In this document: in pieces, positions 16,486-25,160 of the stretch | How positions within the stretch are numbered: the first letter of the stretch is position 1 | How the letters are laid out: each line of letters begins with the position of its first letter | Source of the DNA: CAIOYC01 sp965277345 | GTDB lineage: Bacteria; Pseudomonadota; Alphaproteobacteria; Caulobacterales; Caulobacteraceae | Length of the DNA: 64,000 nt | Direction: 5' to 3' | NCBI GenBank assembly: GCA_965277345.1 | Contig: CBDICI010000004.1 | Location: forward strand, 1,488,001 to 1,552,000 | Position numbers and translations under genes: made by a program | The notes under the pieces: model-generated | The model's input: the letters and a program-made list of their open reading frames with translations, nothing else | What the model was told of the DNA's origin: nothing | The model's database searches: none

Positions 16486-17931
16486 TCAGTTCACCCCGCC
16501 GCCGAGGGCGGTATAGAGGGCGACGATATTGCTGGCCCGGATCAGGCGTGCGGCGACCAGCGCCTGCTGCGCGGCATAGAGGGTGCGCTGGGCGATCAGG
16601 GCGTTGAGATAGGTGTCCGCGCCGCGCTCGTACCGGGCCTCCGCCAGGGTGTAGGCCCGCTGCGCCGCTTGCACGGCGGCCTCGTCCGCGGCGATCTGCT
16701 CATCAATGGTGGCCCGGCGGGCCAGGGCGCTGGATACATCGCGAAACGCGGACTGGATCGCCTTCTCGTACTGGGCGACGGCGATACGCTGTTCGGCCCG
16801 GGCATAGGCGAGGTTGGCGGTGTTGGCCCCGCCGGTGAACAGCGGCAGCGAGATCGACGGGGCGAACGACCAGGCCTGCGCCGGCCCCCTGAACAGGTTG
16901 GACAACGCGCTGCTGCTAAACCCGGTGGACCCGGTGAGCGAGATCGAGGGGAAGAAGGCCGCGCGCGCGGCGCCGATGCGGGCGTTCTGGGACTTCAGCG
17001 TGTGCTCGGCCTCCAGCACATCGGGACGGCGCAGCAGCACCTCCGACGGCAGGCCGGGTTGCAGTGCGGTCAAGAGGGCCGGTTGCGGCTCGATACCGTC
17101 CGGTAGCAGGGTGTCGGGCGCCGGCGCGCCGATCACCAGTTCCAGCGCCGCACGGTCCTGGCCGACGAGGGCCGTCTGCGACGCCACGTCGGCGCGGGAC
17201 TGTTGCACCAGTCCCTGCGCCTGGTCGACGTCAAGCTCGGAGGCGACGCCGCCGTTGAACCGCTTCTGGGTCAGCTCGAGCGAAGCCTGGCTGCTGGCCA
17301 GCGTGTTCTTCGCCACGGTCAGCAAGGAACGGTCGGAGGCCAGGGTCAGATAGTCGGCGGCGATCTCCGAGATGATGGCGATCTGGCTGGCGCGACGCGC
17401 CTCCTCGGTAGAGAAATACTGTTCGAGCGCGGCCTTGGACAGGCTCCGCACCCGGCCGAACAGGTCGAGCTCATAGCCGCTCACTCCGACGCTCGTCGAA
17501 TACTGATGTTCGTCGAAGTGGGAGGGGGCGCCCGCCGTCGCGGTCCCGCTGTTGGCGACGCCGCCCCCGGTGGTGGTGGACGTGATCGGTTGGCGGCCAT
17601 AGGCGGCGCTGGCCGAAAGCGCGATGGTCGGCAGAAGTTCGGCGCGCTGCACCCGGTACTGCGCGCGCGCCGCATCGATATTGCCGATGGCGACGCGCAG
17701 ATCGCGGTTGTTGGCGAGCCCGAGTTCCACCACCTGCCGAAGCTTTGGGTCGATGAAGAAGTCGCGCCAGCCGATCTTTTCCACCGCCGGTCCGCCCGCG
17801 GGCGGCGGTGCGTCGCGGAAGGCGTTGGGCGTCGGCAGGGCGGGCCGCTGGTAGGCCGGCTCCAGCGTGCAGCCGGCCAGGAGCGCGCCGACCAGGGTCA
17901 GGGGTAGAAGGATCGGGGAAAGCGGCGTCAT
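16486..17931 (-). CDS. Efflux outer membrane channel lipoprotein (OprM/NodT family)
   Basis: A 481-residue protein starting at the ATG that overlaps the permease stop (ATGA). It has a lipoprotein signal with lipobox LLAGC and Cys at about residue 18, followed by the NodT hallmark CTLEPAYQRPALPTP. Two OEP repeats are visible, including WRDFFIDPKLRQVVELGLANN, GYELDLFGRVRSL and PSISLPLFTGG. It forms the trimeric outer-membrane channel of the MexAB-OprM-type pump encoded just upstream and is the last gene of the operon. Confidence 0.95.
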   Translation of the reverse strand: MTPLSPILLPLTLVGALLAGCTLEPAYQRPALPTPNAFRDAPPPAGGPAVEKIGWRDFFIDPKLRQVVELGLANNRDLRVAIGNIDAARAQYRVQRAELLPTIALSASAAYGRQPITSTTTGGGVANSGTATAGAPSHFDEHQYSTSVGVSGYELDLFGRVRSLSKAALEQYFSTEEARRASQIAIISEIAADYLTLASDRSLLTVAKNTLASSQASLELTQKRFNGGVASELDVDQAQGLVQQSRADVASQTALVGQDRAALELVIGAPAPDTLLPDGIEPQPALLTALQPGLPSEVLLRRPDVLEAEHTLKSQNARIGAARAAFFPSISLTGSTGFSSSALSNLFRGPAQAWSFAPSISLPLFTGGANTANLAYARAEQRIAVAQYEKAIQSAFRDVSSALARRATIDEQIAADEAAVQAAQRAYTLAEARYERGADTYLNALIAQRTLYAAQQALVAARLIRASNIVALYTALGGGVN

Positions 17932-20900
17932 GCGGGCGCTCCTTCCCGGGGCTGCGACGACGCGGGGCCGCCGTCGGCCGGGGGACGGCCGTCCTTGCGG
18001 AAGCGATGCTTGAGAACGCCTTCCACCAGCACAAAGAACATGGGAACGAAGAAGATCGCCAGGACCGTCGCCGCCAGCATCCCGCCGATCACCCCGGTGC
18101 CGATATCGTTCTGGCTGCCGGCCCCGGCGCCGGTGGAGAGCGCGAGGGGGAAGACCCCGGCGATGAAGGCGAGCGAGGTCATCAGGATCGGGCGAAGGCG
18201 CAGCTTGGCCGCCTGTATCGCGGCGTCGGCGGCGCTGGCCCCCTCCTTTTCCGCCGCGACGGCGAACTCCACGATCAGGATGGCGTTCTTGGCCGAGAGG
18301 CCGATGGTGGTCAGCAGCCCGACCTGGAAATAGATATCGTTGTAGAGGCCCCTCAGGGTGGCGGCGAGCACGGCGCCGATGACGCCGAGCGGAATCACCA
18401 GCATCACCGCGATCGGGATAGTCCAGCTCTCGTACAGAGCGGCGAGACAGAGGAACACCACCAGCAGCGAAAGGGCGTAGAGCGCCGGCGCCTGGGCGCC
18501 CGACAACTGTTCCTGATAGGACAGGCCGGTCCATTCATAGCCGATCCCCTTGGGCAGCTTCTTGGCCAGATTCTCCATCTCCTTGATCGCCGCGCCGGAG
18601 GAGAAGCCGGGCGCCGACTGGCCCTGAATCTCCATGGAGGCCTCGCCGTTGTAGTGTTCCAGGCGGGCGGGGCCATAGGTCCAGCGATTGGTGGAGAAGG
18701 ACGAGAAGGGCGCCATGGTCCCGGTGCTGGTGCGCACGTACCACCGGTCCAGGTCCTGCGGCGTCATGCGATAGGGGGCGTCGGCCTGCATGAAGACGCG
18801 CTTCACCCGGCCCCGATCGACGAACTGGTTGATGTAGGCGCTGCCCCAGGCTGTGGAGAGGGTGTCGTTGATGTCGGCGAGCGAGAGGCCGAGCGCCCCC
18901 GCCCGCGCCTGATCCACATCCACATGGAGCTGAGGTGTGTCGTCCTGGCCGTTGGGACGCACGCCGAGGAGCTCGTGATCCTGCGCCGCCATGCCGAGCA
19001 ACTGGTTGCGGGCGGCGACCAGACCCTCATGGCCGACACCGCCGTCGTCCTTCAGCTCGAAGTCGAAACCGTTGGCGTTGCCGAGCTCCTGCACGGCGGG
19101 GGGGATGAAGGCGAACACCTGGGCGTCGCGGATGCGGGAGAAGGCGCCCATGGCGCGCTGGGCGATCGCGGGTGCGCGGTTCTTGGCGCCCTTGCGGTCT
19201 TTCCAGTCGCGAAAGTGGGTGAAGCCGAGACCGAGGTTCTGGCCCGATCCGCCGAAGTTGAAGCCGGAGACCACGAAGGCGCCGTCCACATTGTTCTTTT
19301 CGTCGACGAACAGGTGATGCTCGATCTGCTTCACCACGTCGGCGGTACGCGACTGCACCGCGCCCGTGGGCAGGCTGAACTGGATCAGCATCGAGCCTTG
19401 ATCCTCGTCGGGCAGGAAGCCGGAGGGCAGGCGAATGAACAGGAAGGCCAGCACGGCCAGGAGCGCGCCATAGACCAGCATGGCGGGGAGCGAGCGTTTC
19501 AGGAACGTGCCGAGCGTCGTCTCGTAACGCGCCACGAGCCCGTCGAAGGTCTTGTTGAACCAGCCGAAGAAGCCCCGCTCGGCGCGTTCGTGACCCTTCT
19601 CCACGGGCTTCAGCAGCGTGGCGCAGAGCGCCGGGGTGAGGATCAGCGCCACCAGTACCGACAGAACCATGGCCGAGACGATGGTGATCGAGAACTGGCG
19701 GTAGATCACGCCCGTCGATCCCGGGAAGAAGGCCATGGGCAGGAAGACAGCGGACAGCACCATGGCGATGCCGACGAGGGCGCCGGTGATCTCGCCCATG
19801 GACTTGATCGTGGCGTCCTTCGGCGACAGCCCCTCCTCGGCCATGATCCGCTCGACATTCTCCACCACGACGATGGCGTCATCGACGAGCAGACCGATGG
19901 CCAGGACCAGCGCGAACAGGGTCAGGGTGTTGATCGAATAGCCGGCGATCGAGAGCACGGCGAAGGAGCCCAGCAGCACCACGGGCACGGCGATGGCGGG
20001 GATCAGCGTGGCGCGCCAGTTCTGCAGAAAGATGAACATCACCGCCACCACCAGCGCCACCGCCTCGATCAGGGTCTGGATCACATCGTGGATCGACAGC
20101 TTGACGAAGGTGGTGTTGTCCACCGGGAAGGCGGCCTTCATGCCTTCGGGAAAGGTGGGACGCAGCTGGTCCACCCGCGCCTTCACCGCCGCGACCGTGC
20201 TGAGCGCATTGGCGCCCGGCGCCAGCTTCACCGCGATACCGGCGGAGGGATAGGTGTTGTAGTGCGCCACCACGTCGTAGTTCTCGGCCCCGAGTTCCAC
20301 CCGCGCCACATCGCTGAGGTGTACCACCGCGCCGTCGGAGCCGGTGCGCAGGATGATGTTCTTGAACTGATCGGCGGTGTGCAGGCGCGACTGCACCGTC
20401 ACCGTGGCGTTGAGCTCCTGCCCGGGCACGGCGGGGTTGGCCCCGATCTGCCCGGCGGAGACCTGCACGTTCTGGGCGGAGACGGCGGTGCGGACATCGC
20501 CCACGGTCAGCTTGTAGTTGTTCAGCTTGTAAGGATCGAGCCAGATGCGCATGGCGTACTGCCCGCCGAACACCTGCAGATCGCCCACGCCCGGCACGCG
20601 CGAGACCGGGTCCTGCAGCTTGCTGTTGACGAAGTCGCTGATATCCACCGGCGAATAGCGGCCGGTATCGTCATAGACGGCGATGACCAGGAGGAAGCTG
20701 GCCGAGGCCTTGGCCACCGTCACGCCCTGCTGCTGCACCTCGGTGGGCAGAAGCGGCGTGGCCTGCTGCACCTTGTTCTGCACCTGCACCTGGGCGGTGT
20801 CAGGATTGGTTCCGGCAGCGAAGGTGGCGGTGATCGTCACCTGGCCGTTGGACTGGCTGGAGGACGAGAAGTAGAGCAGGTGGTCCAGGCCCTTGAGCTG

Positions 20901-21110
20901 CTGTTCGATCACCTGCGTCACCGAGGTCTCCAGCGTGCCGGCGTCGGCCCCGGGATAGGTGGCGGCAATGGAGACCGCCGGGGGGGCGATGGACGGATAC
21001 TGGGCGATGGGCAGGGTGAAGATGGCCAGCGCTCCGGCCAGCATGACCACTATGGCCACGACCCAGGCGAAGATGGGCCGCTCGATAAAGAAGCGCGATA
21101 TATTGCCCAT
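17928..21110 (-). CDS. Multidrug RND transporter permease (AcrB/MexB, HAE1 type)
   Basis: A 1060-residue inner-membrane pump of normal HAE1 length. It starts MGNISRFFIERPIFAWVVA and has the periplasmic porter loops, the TM4 proton-relay motif GLLVDDAIVVVENVERI, and the second loop beginning LPSGFLPDEDQGSM that marks HAE1 members. It should export hydrophobic drugs or bile-salt-like compounds using the proton gradient, as a trimer with the adaptor and NodT channel encoded on either side. One base separates it from the adaptor stop. The C-terminal tail is long and hydrophilic. Confidence 0.97.
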   Translation of the reverse strand: MGNISRFFIERPIFAWVVAIVVMLAGALAIFTLPIAQYPSIAPPAVSIAATYPGADAGTLETSVTQVIEQQLKGLDHLLYFSSSSQSNGQVTITATFAAGTNPDTAQVQVQNKVQQATPLLPTEVQQQGVTVAKASASFLLVIAVYDDTGRYSPVDISDFVNSKLQDPVSRVPGVGDLQVFGGQYAMRIWLDPYKLNNYKLTVGDVRTAVSAQNVQVSAGQIGANPAVPGQELNATVTVQSRLHTADQFKNIILRTGSDGAVVHLSDVARVELGAENYDVVAHYNTYPSAGIAVKLAPGANALSTVAAVKARVDQLRPTFPEGMKAAFPVDNTTFVKLSIHDVIQTLIEAVALVVAVMFIFLQNWRATLIPAIAVPVVLLGSFAVLSIAGYSINTLTLFALVLAIGLLVDDAIVVVENVERIMAEEGLSPKDATIKSMGEITGALVGIAMVLSAVFLPMAFFPGSTGVIYRQFSITIVSAMVLSVLVALILTPALCATLLKPVEKGHERAERGFFGWFNKTFDGLVARYETTLGTFLKRSLPAMLVYGALLAVLAFLFIRLPSGFLPDEDQGSMLIQFSLPTGAVQSRTADVVKQIEHHLFVDEKNNVDGAFVVSGFNFGGSGQNLGLGFTHFRDWKDRKGAKNRAPAIAQRAMGAFSRIRDAQVFAFIPPAVQELGNANGFDFELKDDGGVGHEGLVAARNQLLGMAAQDHELLGVRPNGQDDTPQLHVDVDQARAGALGLSLADINDTLSTAWGSAYINQFVDRGRVKRVFMQADAPYRMTPQDLDRWYVRTSTGTMAPFSSFSTNRWTYGPARLEHYNGEASMEIQGQSAPGFSSGAAIKEMENLAKKLPKGIGYEWTGLSYQEQLSGAQAPALYALSLLVVFLCLAALYESWTIPIAVMLVIPLGVIGAVLAATLRGLYNDIYFQVGLLTTIGLSAKNAILIVEFAVAAEKEGASAADAAIQAAKLRLRPILMTSLAFIAGVFPLALSTGAGAGSQNDIGTGVIGGMLAATVLAIFFVPMFFVLVEGVLKHRFRKDGRPPADGGPASSQPREGAPA

Positions 21111-21111
21111 C

Positions 21112-22284
21112 TTAGCGCCGTGCGCCTTGCTGAGGCGGACCAGCGGGCGCCGAACCGGCGGGGACGGCGCGAACGGGCGCGCCGGGTTTCACCCGCTGCA
21201 GGCCCTCCACGATCAGCCGGTCGCCGGGCTGGAGACCGGAGGAGACCAGCCACTTGTCGCCCACCACGCGCTCGGTCTTCAGCCGACGCGACTCGGCCTT
21301 CCCCTTGGCGTCGACCACCATGGCCACCGGATTGCCGCCCTCATCGCGCGATACGCCTTGTTGCGGGACGAGGAGGGCGGAGGCCTTGACCCCTTGCACC
21401 ACCACGGCGCGCACGTAGAGACCGGGCAGGAGGACGCCGCGCGGGTTAGGGAACAGAGCCCGCAAGGTCACCGCACCCGTGGTTTGATCCACCGTCACGT
21501 CGGCGAACTGCAGCTTGCCCTTCACCGGGTAGGCCGAGCCGTCGTCGAGTTGCAGCGACACCTCCGCCGAGGCCGGACCCGCGTTCAGCGCGCCGTTGGA
21601 CATGGCCTGGCGTAGCCTGAGCAACTCGGCGGCGGACTGGTTGATGTCCACATAGATGGGATCGAGCGTCTGGACGGTGGTCAGGGCGTTGGTCTGGCTG
21701 GCCGTGACGAGGGCGCCCTTGGTGAAGGCCGACACGCCCGCGCGGCCGGAGATGGGCGACTTCACCGCGGTGTAGTCGAGATTGATCCTGGCGCTCTGCA
21801 CCAGGGCCTGATTCTGTTGCACCGCCGCGGAAGCCTGCAGGTATGCCGCCCTGGCGTCGTCGGCGTCCTGTTTGGATACGCCGTTGATCTTGACCAGATC
21901 GCCATAGCGTTCGGCCTTCACCTTGGCGGTGGCGAGGGTGGCCTGGGCGGAGGCGAGCTGGGCGCGGGCCTGGTCGTAGGCGGCGCGGTAGGTGGCGGGA
22001 TCGATCTGGTACAACACCTGCCCCGCGCGGACGTTGGAGCCCTCCTGGAACAGGCGGGCCTGGATGATGCCGTTCACCTGGGGACGCACGTCGGAAACGG
22101 CATAGGGGCTGGTGCGGCCCGGCAGCACCGTGGTCAGGGTCACCGGCTCGGGCTGGAGCGTGACCACGCCCACCTCCGGCGGTCCCATCGGCGGCTTCTG
22201 CTGGGGCTTGCCGCAGCCCGCCAGCGTCAGAGCGAGGCCGCTTCCTATCAAGGTCGTCAGGGCCAGGGCGGTCCGCAGCGGCAT
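21112..22284 (-). CDS. RND efflux periplasmic adaptor (AcrA/MexA type lipoprotein)
   Basis: A 390-residue adaptor. I prefer the ATG at 22284 over a TTG six codons upstream because it gives a compact lipoprotein signal (MPLRTALALTTLIGSG, lipobox LTLAGC). The mature protein has the lipoyl halves (VNGIIQARLFQEGSNVRAGQ and VKSPISGRAGVSAFTKG), a helical hairpin in between, and the barrel region QTLDPIYVDINQSAAELL diagnostic of AcrA/MexA. First gene of the adaptor-permease-channel operon, divergent from the tetR gene and separated from it by a nested palindrome. Confidence 0.95.
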   Translation of the reverse strand: MPLRTALALTTLIGSGLALTLAGCGKPQQKPPMGPPEVGVVTLQPEPVTLTTVLPGRTSPYAVSDVRPQVNGIIQARLFQEGSNVRAGQVLYQIDPATYRAAYDQARAQLASAQATLATAKVKAERYGDLVKINGVSKQDADDARAAYLQASAAVQQNQALVQSARINLDYTAVKSPISGRAGVSAFTKGALVTASQTNALTTVQTLDPIYVDINQSAAELLRLRQAMSNGALNAGPASAEVSLQLDDGSAYPVKGKLQFADVTVDQTTGAVTLRALFPNPRGVLLPGLYVRAVVVQGVKASALLVPQQGVSRDEGGNPVAMVVDAKGKAESRRLKTERVVGDKWLVSSGLQPGDRLIVEGLQRVKPGAPVRAVPAGSAPAGPPQQGARR

Positions 22285-22293
22285 CGATCCGTA

Positions 22294-22340
22294 TACCTGC
22301 AAAAAAGAGAATGAGCGCTCAATCTTATTTTGCGCAGGTA
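22294..22340. promoter_or_regulatory. Nested palindrome, candidate operator of the TetR repressor
   Basis: An inner 10-bp perfect palindrome TGAGCGCTCA (22312-22321) sits inside an outer inverted repeat TACCTGC (22294-22300) and GCAGGTA (22334-22340). A-rich and T-rich tracts lie between the two levels, and both dyads share nearly the same centre (22317). The element lies between the divergent adaptor and tetR genes, where a TetR-family repressor of an efflux operon normally binds. Confidence 0.6.
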
Positions 22341-22397
22341 AGGTTCTATGTAGACTGGATCAAGGCGCGACACACGATTGCGCGGGAGGAAATCGCC

Positions 22398-23003
22398 ATG
22401 GACGACGCTGGCGCGCTCTGCCTTGCGGAAAAGCCGCGCACCCTGGCGCGGCGGCGTCAGGTGTTGGAGGCGGCCGCGCGCTGCTTTCGCCGACACGGCT
22501 TCCATGCTTGCAGCATGGCCCAGGTGTCGGCCGAAGCGGGGATGAGCGTCGGGCACATCTACCGCTACTTCTCCGGCAAGGACGCCATCATCGCCGCCAT
22601 CGTGCGCGAGGATGTGGACGAGATCCTGTGCAAGATGGCCGACTTCCCCATGGACGCGGGTGACCTGCGCGCCGCTCTGATTGAACGCTCCGCAGAGGGC
22701 GTGACCAAGGCCGCCGATCCCGAACAGGCCGCGCTCCGGGTCGAGATCCGGGCCGAGGCGGCGCGCAATCCGGCGATCCGCGCGCTGGTGCGCGAATCCG
22801 ACGATCGGATTTCGGAGGGACTGCGCCCTATCATCGCCAAGGCGGTGGGGCGTGAACTGGAACTGGCGGACCTCGACGCGCGGGTGGAGATGTTCCACCT
22901 GATCTTCGAGGGTGTGGGCCTACGGACGGTGATCAATCCGGACACCGATCGTCAGGTGCTGGCGCAGTTCATCAAGCTGACCATCGGCGCCATACTCGCC
23001 TAG
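22398..23003 (+). CDS. TetR/AcrR-family transcriptional repressor of the efflux operon
   Basis: A 201-residue regulator. The frame is open from 22311, but the ATG at 22398 has a strong GGGAGGA site and gives a normal TetR N-terminus; the upstream part overlaps the palindromic operator. The helix-turn-helix is at about residues 30-52 (VSAEAGMSVGHIYRYFSGKD), followed by an all-helical ligand-binding domain. It most likely represses the divergent pump operon and itself, with release by pump substrates. The Cys- and Arg-rich segment before the HTH (AARCFRRHGFHACS) is unusual but does not disrupt the fold. Confidence 0.92.
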   Translation: MDDAGALCLAEKPRTLARRRQVLEAAARCFRRHGFHACSMAQVSAEAGMSVGHIYRYFSGKDAIIAAIVREDVDEILCKMADFPMDAGDLRAALIERSAEGVTKAADPEQAALRVEIRAEAARNPAIRALVRESDDRISEGLRPIIAKAVGRELELADLDARVEMFHLIFEGVGLRTVINPDTDRQVLAQFIKLTIGAILA

Positions 23004-23020
23004 TCTGGAGGTCAGCGCGG

Positions 23021-23152
23021 CTAGGTCAGCGAAACCAGCCAGTGCAGCGCCGCCGCCAGGATGCACAGGCCGAGCGGCACAGCGATGAAGCAGATATTGG
23101 AATGGATAAGCTTGGGCGAACTTTCGCCCCTGCGACGTATAACGTCGGCCAT
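23021..23152 (-). CDS. Small single-span membrane protein (43 aa)
   Basis: The ATG at 23152 follows GGAGGAAACGCT, an excellent ribosome site. The 43-residue product has a basic N-terminus (MADVIRRRGESSPKLIHS) and one hydrophobic helix (ICFIAVPLGLCILAAALHWL). An upstream in-frame extension lacks a ribosome site. It converges on the end of the tetR gene. Function unknown; it could be a small envelope or pump-associated peptide. Confidence 0.6.
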   Translation of the reverse strand: MADVIRRRGESSPKLIHSNICFIAVPLGLCILAAALHWLVSLT

Positions 23153-23269
23153 AGCGTTTCCTCCAGTGGTGGCGCTCTGCGGCGCCTGACCGGATGGAAA
23201 CACAGTCAATGAAGTTTGGCCAGCCGCCCGTGTGTCATCTCACGGCATGTTCATGGGCCGGCGCTCCGA

Positions 23270-23959
23270 TCACTCGTCGAAGCCTACGAACACTGTCGCC
23301 TCATCCACGGACTTGCGGCGCGAGACCACGGCATTGGCCGGAAAGCTGTCGTCGGGATAACCCATGGCGATGCAGATCATGATGACCTGATCCTCGGGGA
23401 TGCGGGCGTGTTCGCGCACCACGGGCGATTGCATGATGCCCTGGCTGTTGATCACGCAGCCGAGGCCGCGCGACCAGGCCGCGTTGACCAGAGCGTTGGC
23501 GACGGCGCCGCAGTCGAACGGCGCGATGTCGCCGCCATGGATGGCGCGGTCATAGGTCACCACCACCGAGACCGGCGCATCGAACTGGCGGAAGCCGCGC
23601 AGCACCCAGTCCTGACGCTTGGCCGTGTCGTGCCGCTCGATATCCATGGCGGAGAACAGTTGTTTGGCGATCTCGATCTGGCGCTCGCGGTGCTGCCCCT
23701 CATAGGCGCCGTGGCTGCGGAACTCGCGCGAGTCAGGTACGCCCGCCAGGTTGCGCCCGGTATTGCCGGCGCGGATGCGGTTGAGGGGCGCGCCGGCGAC
23801 GACGTAGAAGTTCCAGGGCTGGGTATTGAGCGAGGAGGGCGCGCGCATGGCCATCTTGATGACGTCCCTGATCACCGCCCTCGGCACGGGGTCGGGCCGG
23901 TAACCCCGAATGCTCCGTCGTCCAAGGACGACCTCGTCGAACCGCATCTCCGAACCCAT
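23270..23959 (-). CDS. Nitroreductase-family flavoprotein
   Basis: A 229-residue enzyme with GGAGG nine bases before the ATG at 23959. The N-terminal FMN-binding segment LGRRSIRGYRPDPV, the APSSLNTQPWNFYVV motif near residue 40, and the C-terminal AWSRGLGCVINSQGI are conserved nitroreductase signatures. As an FMN-dependent NAD(P)H oxidoreductase it may reduce nitro compounds or quinones in the cytoplasm; the natural substrate is unknown. Neighbour genes give no pathway clue. Confidence 0.9.
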   Translation of the reverse strand: MGSEMRFDEVVLGRRSIRGYRPDPVPRAVIRDVIKMAMRAPSSLNTQPWNFYVVAGAPLNRIRAGNTGRNLAGVPDSREFRSHGAYEGQHRERQIEIAKQLFSAMDIERHDTAKRQDWVLRGFRQFDAPVSVVVTYDRAIHGGDIAPFDCGAVANALVNAAWSRGLGCVINSQGIMQSPVVREHARIPEDQVIMICIAMGYPDDSFPANAVVSRRKSVDEATVFVGFDE

Positions 23960-24041
23960 GCATCGCCTCCAGTGATGCGGTTCCCATACACGGGTCTCGT
24001 GGTCCGGTCGCCCCGTAGGCTTGGAAAGGGGATGAACTCGC

Positions 24042-24251
24042 CTAAGCGCCCGGCAGCATCCGCCAGCGCAGGTGACCGGTGGGCAGGATGTGGTCGCGCT
24101 CGCTCCGTGCGTCGCGAACCCACGCCCGCGCGTCGGTGATGTCCATGATCCGGTAGACGGGCAGCCCCCCCGCCTCCGCCGAGACCAGATCACCCTGCGC
24201 CAGCGTCGGGCGCGTCGTGTGATCGATAAAAAGCCACTCCACATTGGCCAT
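24042..24251 (-). CDS. Small hypothetical protein (69 aa)
   Basis: The ATG at 24251 (MANVEWLFIDHTTRP) is spaced eight bases from GGAGG; two closer upstream start codons lie inside or next to the ribosome site. The 69-residue product has a compact alternation of strands (EWLFIDH, LPVYRIMDITD) and a C-terminal helix with Arg and Asp residues. No signal or membrane segment. No family recognised. It precedes the nitroreductase by 82 bases on the same strand and may be co-transcribed with it. Confidence 0.6.
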   Translation of the reverse strand: MANVEWLFIDHTTRPTLAQGDLVSAEAGGLPVYRIMDITDARAWVRDARSERDHILPTGHLRWRMLPGA

Positions 24252-24291
24252 AGCCATATCCTCCAACCCTGTAGTCGGAGGCGAAGACTAG

Positions 24292-24334
24292 GCCCGTTAG
24301 GTGAGCGGCAGTCTGAGCCCGTCATTTAACGGGC
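24292..24334. repeat. 8-bp inverted repeat in intergenic region
   Basis: GCCCGTTA (24292-24299) and TAACGGGC (24327-24334) form a perfect inverted repeat with a 27-base spacer, between the end of the sigma-factor gene and the start of the 69-residue gene. It could be a regulator site or a loose terminator hairpin; there is no T-run after it. Confidence 0.35.
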
Positions 24335-24377
24335 GTTCATCCGGATCGCTGCGTTCGCAGGAGCCGGGGCCCGCGGA

Positions 24378-24926
24378 TCAGGCCAGCGACCCTCTTTCCA
24401 CGGCCGGCCGAGGTCTGGTGCAGGCGTGCGGGTCGCGCGTCAGCGGCACGTCGATAACATCGATCAGTTGAGCGCGCGCCCGGCGAATGCGGCTCTTCAA
24501 GGTGCCGAGGGGGCAGCCACAGGCGATGGCGGCTTCCTGGTGGGTCAGGCCGGCGCCCATGACCAGAACGATGGCCTCACGACTTTCCGGTGCGAGCAAT
24601 TCGATCGCGGCGAGCAGGTCGGTATACTGCAGCCGCCAGAGCTGTTCCGGCGCCGACACCAGTCTCGCGGCGTTCTCGCCGTCGATATCCTCCACCAGAC
24701 GCCGGTCGGCGCGCAGGTCGTCGCGGAACTTGTTGCGCAGGATGCGGAACACCCAGGCCCGCAGGCTCGACCCGGGGACGAAATGGTCGCGATAGCGGAG
24801 CGCCCGCTCCAGCGTGTCCTGCACCAGATCATCGGCGCGGGTGTAGGATTTGCATAGCACGCGAGCATAGGCGCGAAGCGGAGCAATAATTCCAACAAGC
24901 TCATCTTCAACCGACGACACGAGCAA
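24378..24926 (-). CDS. ECF-type RNA polymerase sigma factor
   Basis: A 182-residue sigma-70-family protein with region 2 (YTRADDLVQDTLERALRY, SLRAWVFRILRNKFRDDLR) and region 4 (LAPESREAIVLVMGAGLTHQ, GCPLGTLKSRIRRARAQL), and no regions 1 or 3. The start is TTG at 24926 or GTG at 24920. Region 4 resembles the EcfG/RpoE-like sigma factors of alphaproteobacteria, but no anti-sigma factor, NepR or PhyR gene is adjacent. It is divergent from the TonB-like gene; the DUF4331 gene beyond may be part of its regulon. The C-terminal tail (TRPRPAVERGSLA) is longer than usual. Confidence 0.9.
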   Translation of the reverse strand: MLVSSVEDELVGIIAPLRAYARVLCKSYTRADDLVQDTLERALRYRDHFVPGSSLRAWVFRILRNKFRDDLRADRRLVEDIDGENAARLVSAPEQLWRLQYTDLLAAIELLAPESREAIVLVMGAGLTHQEAAIACGCPLGTLKSRIRRARAQLIDVIDVPLTRDPHACTRPRPAVERGSLA

Positions 24927-25160
24927 TGTCCCTAAGCGACTTCTGTCAATTACGGCCGGGTGTGGTCACGCTTTCGCACCGGAATTCATTATGTCAAAAT
25001 TATACGGCGCCAGCCATGACAGCGGATGCACTCTGCGTTGCAATCTTTTCGGTTGACTTGCTGATTGCGGCCGACTTTTCCTCTTCCAGGATTCCCAGCG
25101 AGCCCGACGTTCGTGCGTTATTTCCCTTCCGGTCTGAACGCCAGCATTCGTCGCGCAGGC

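Noticed and set aside
17808..21389. A 1193-codon open frame on the plus strand
   Set aside because: It is the antisense shadow of the AcrB-type permease; composition is low-complexity and there is no ribosome site or domain.
22311..22397. Earlier ATG start for the TetR gene
   Set aside because: It would translate through the palindromic operator and has no ribosome site, whereas 22398 follows GGGAGGA.
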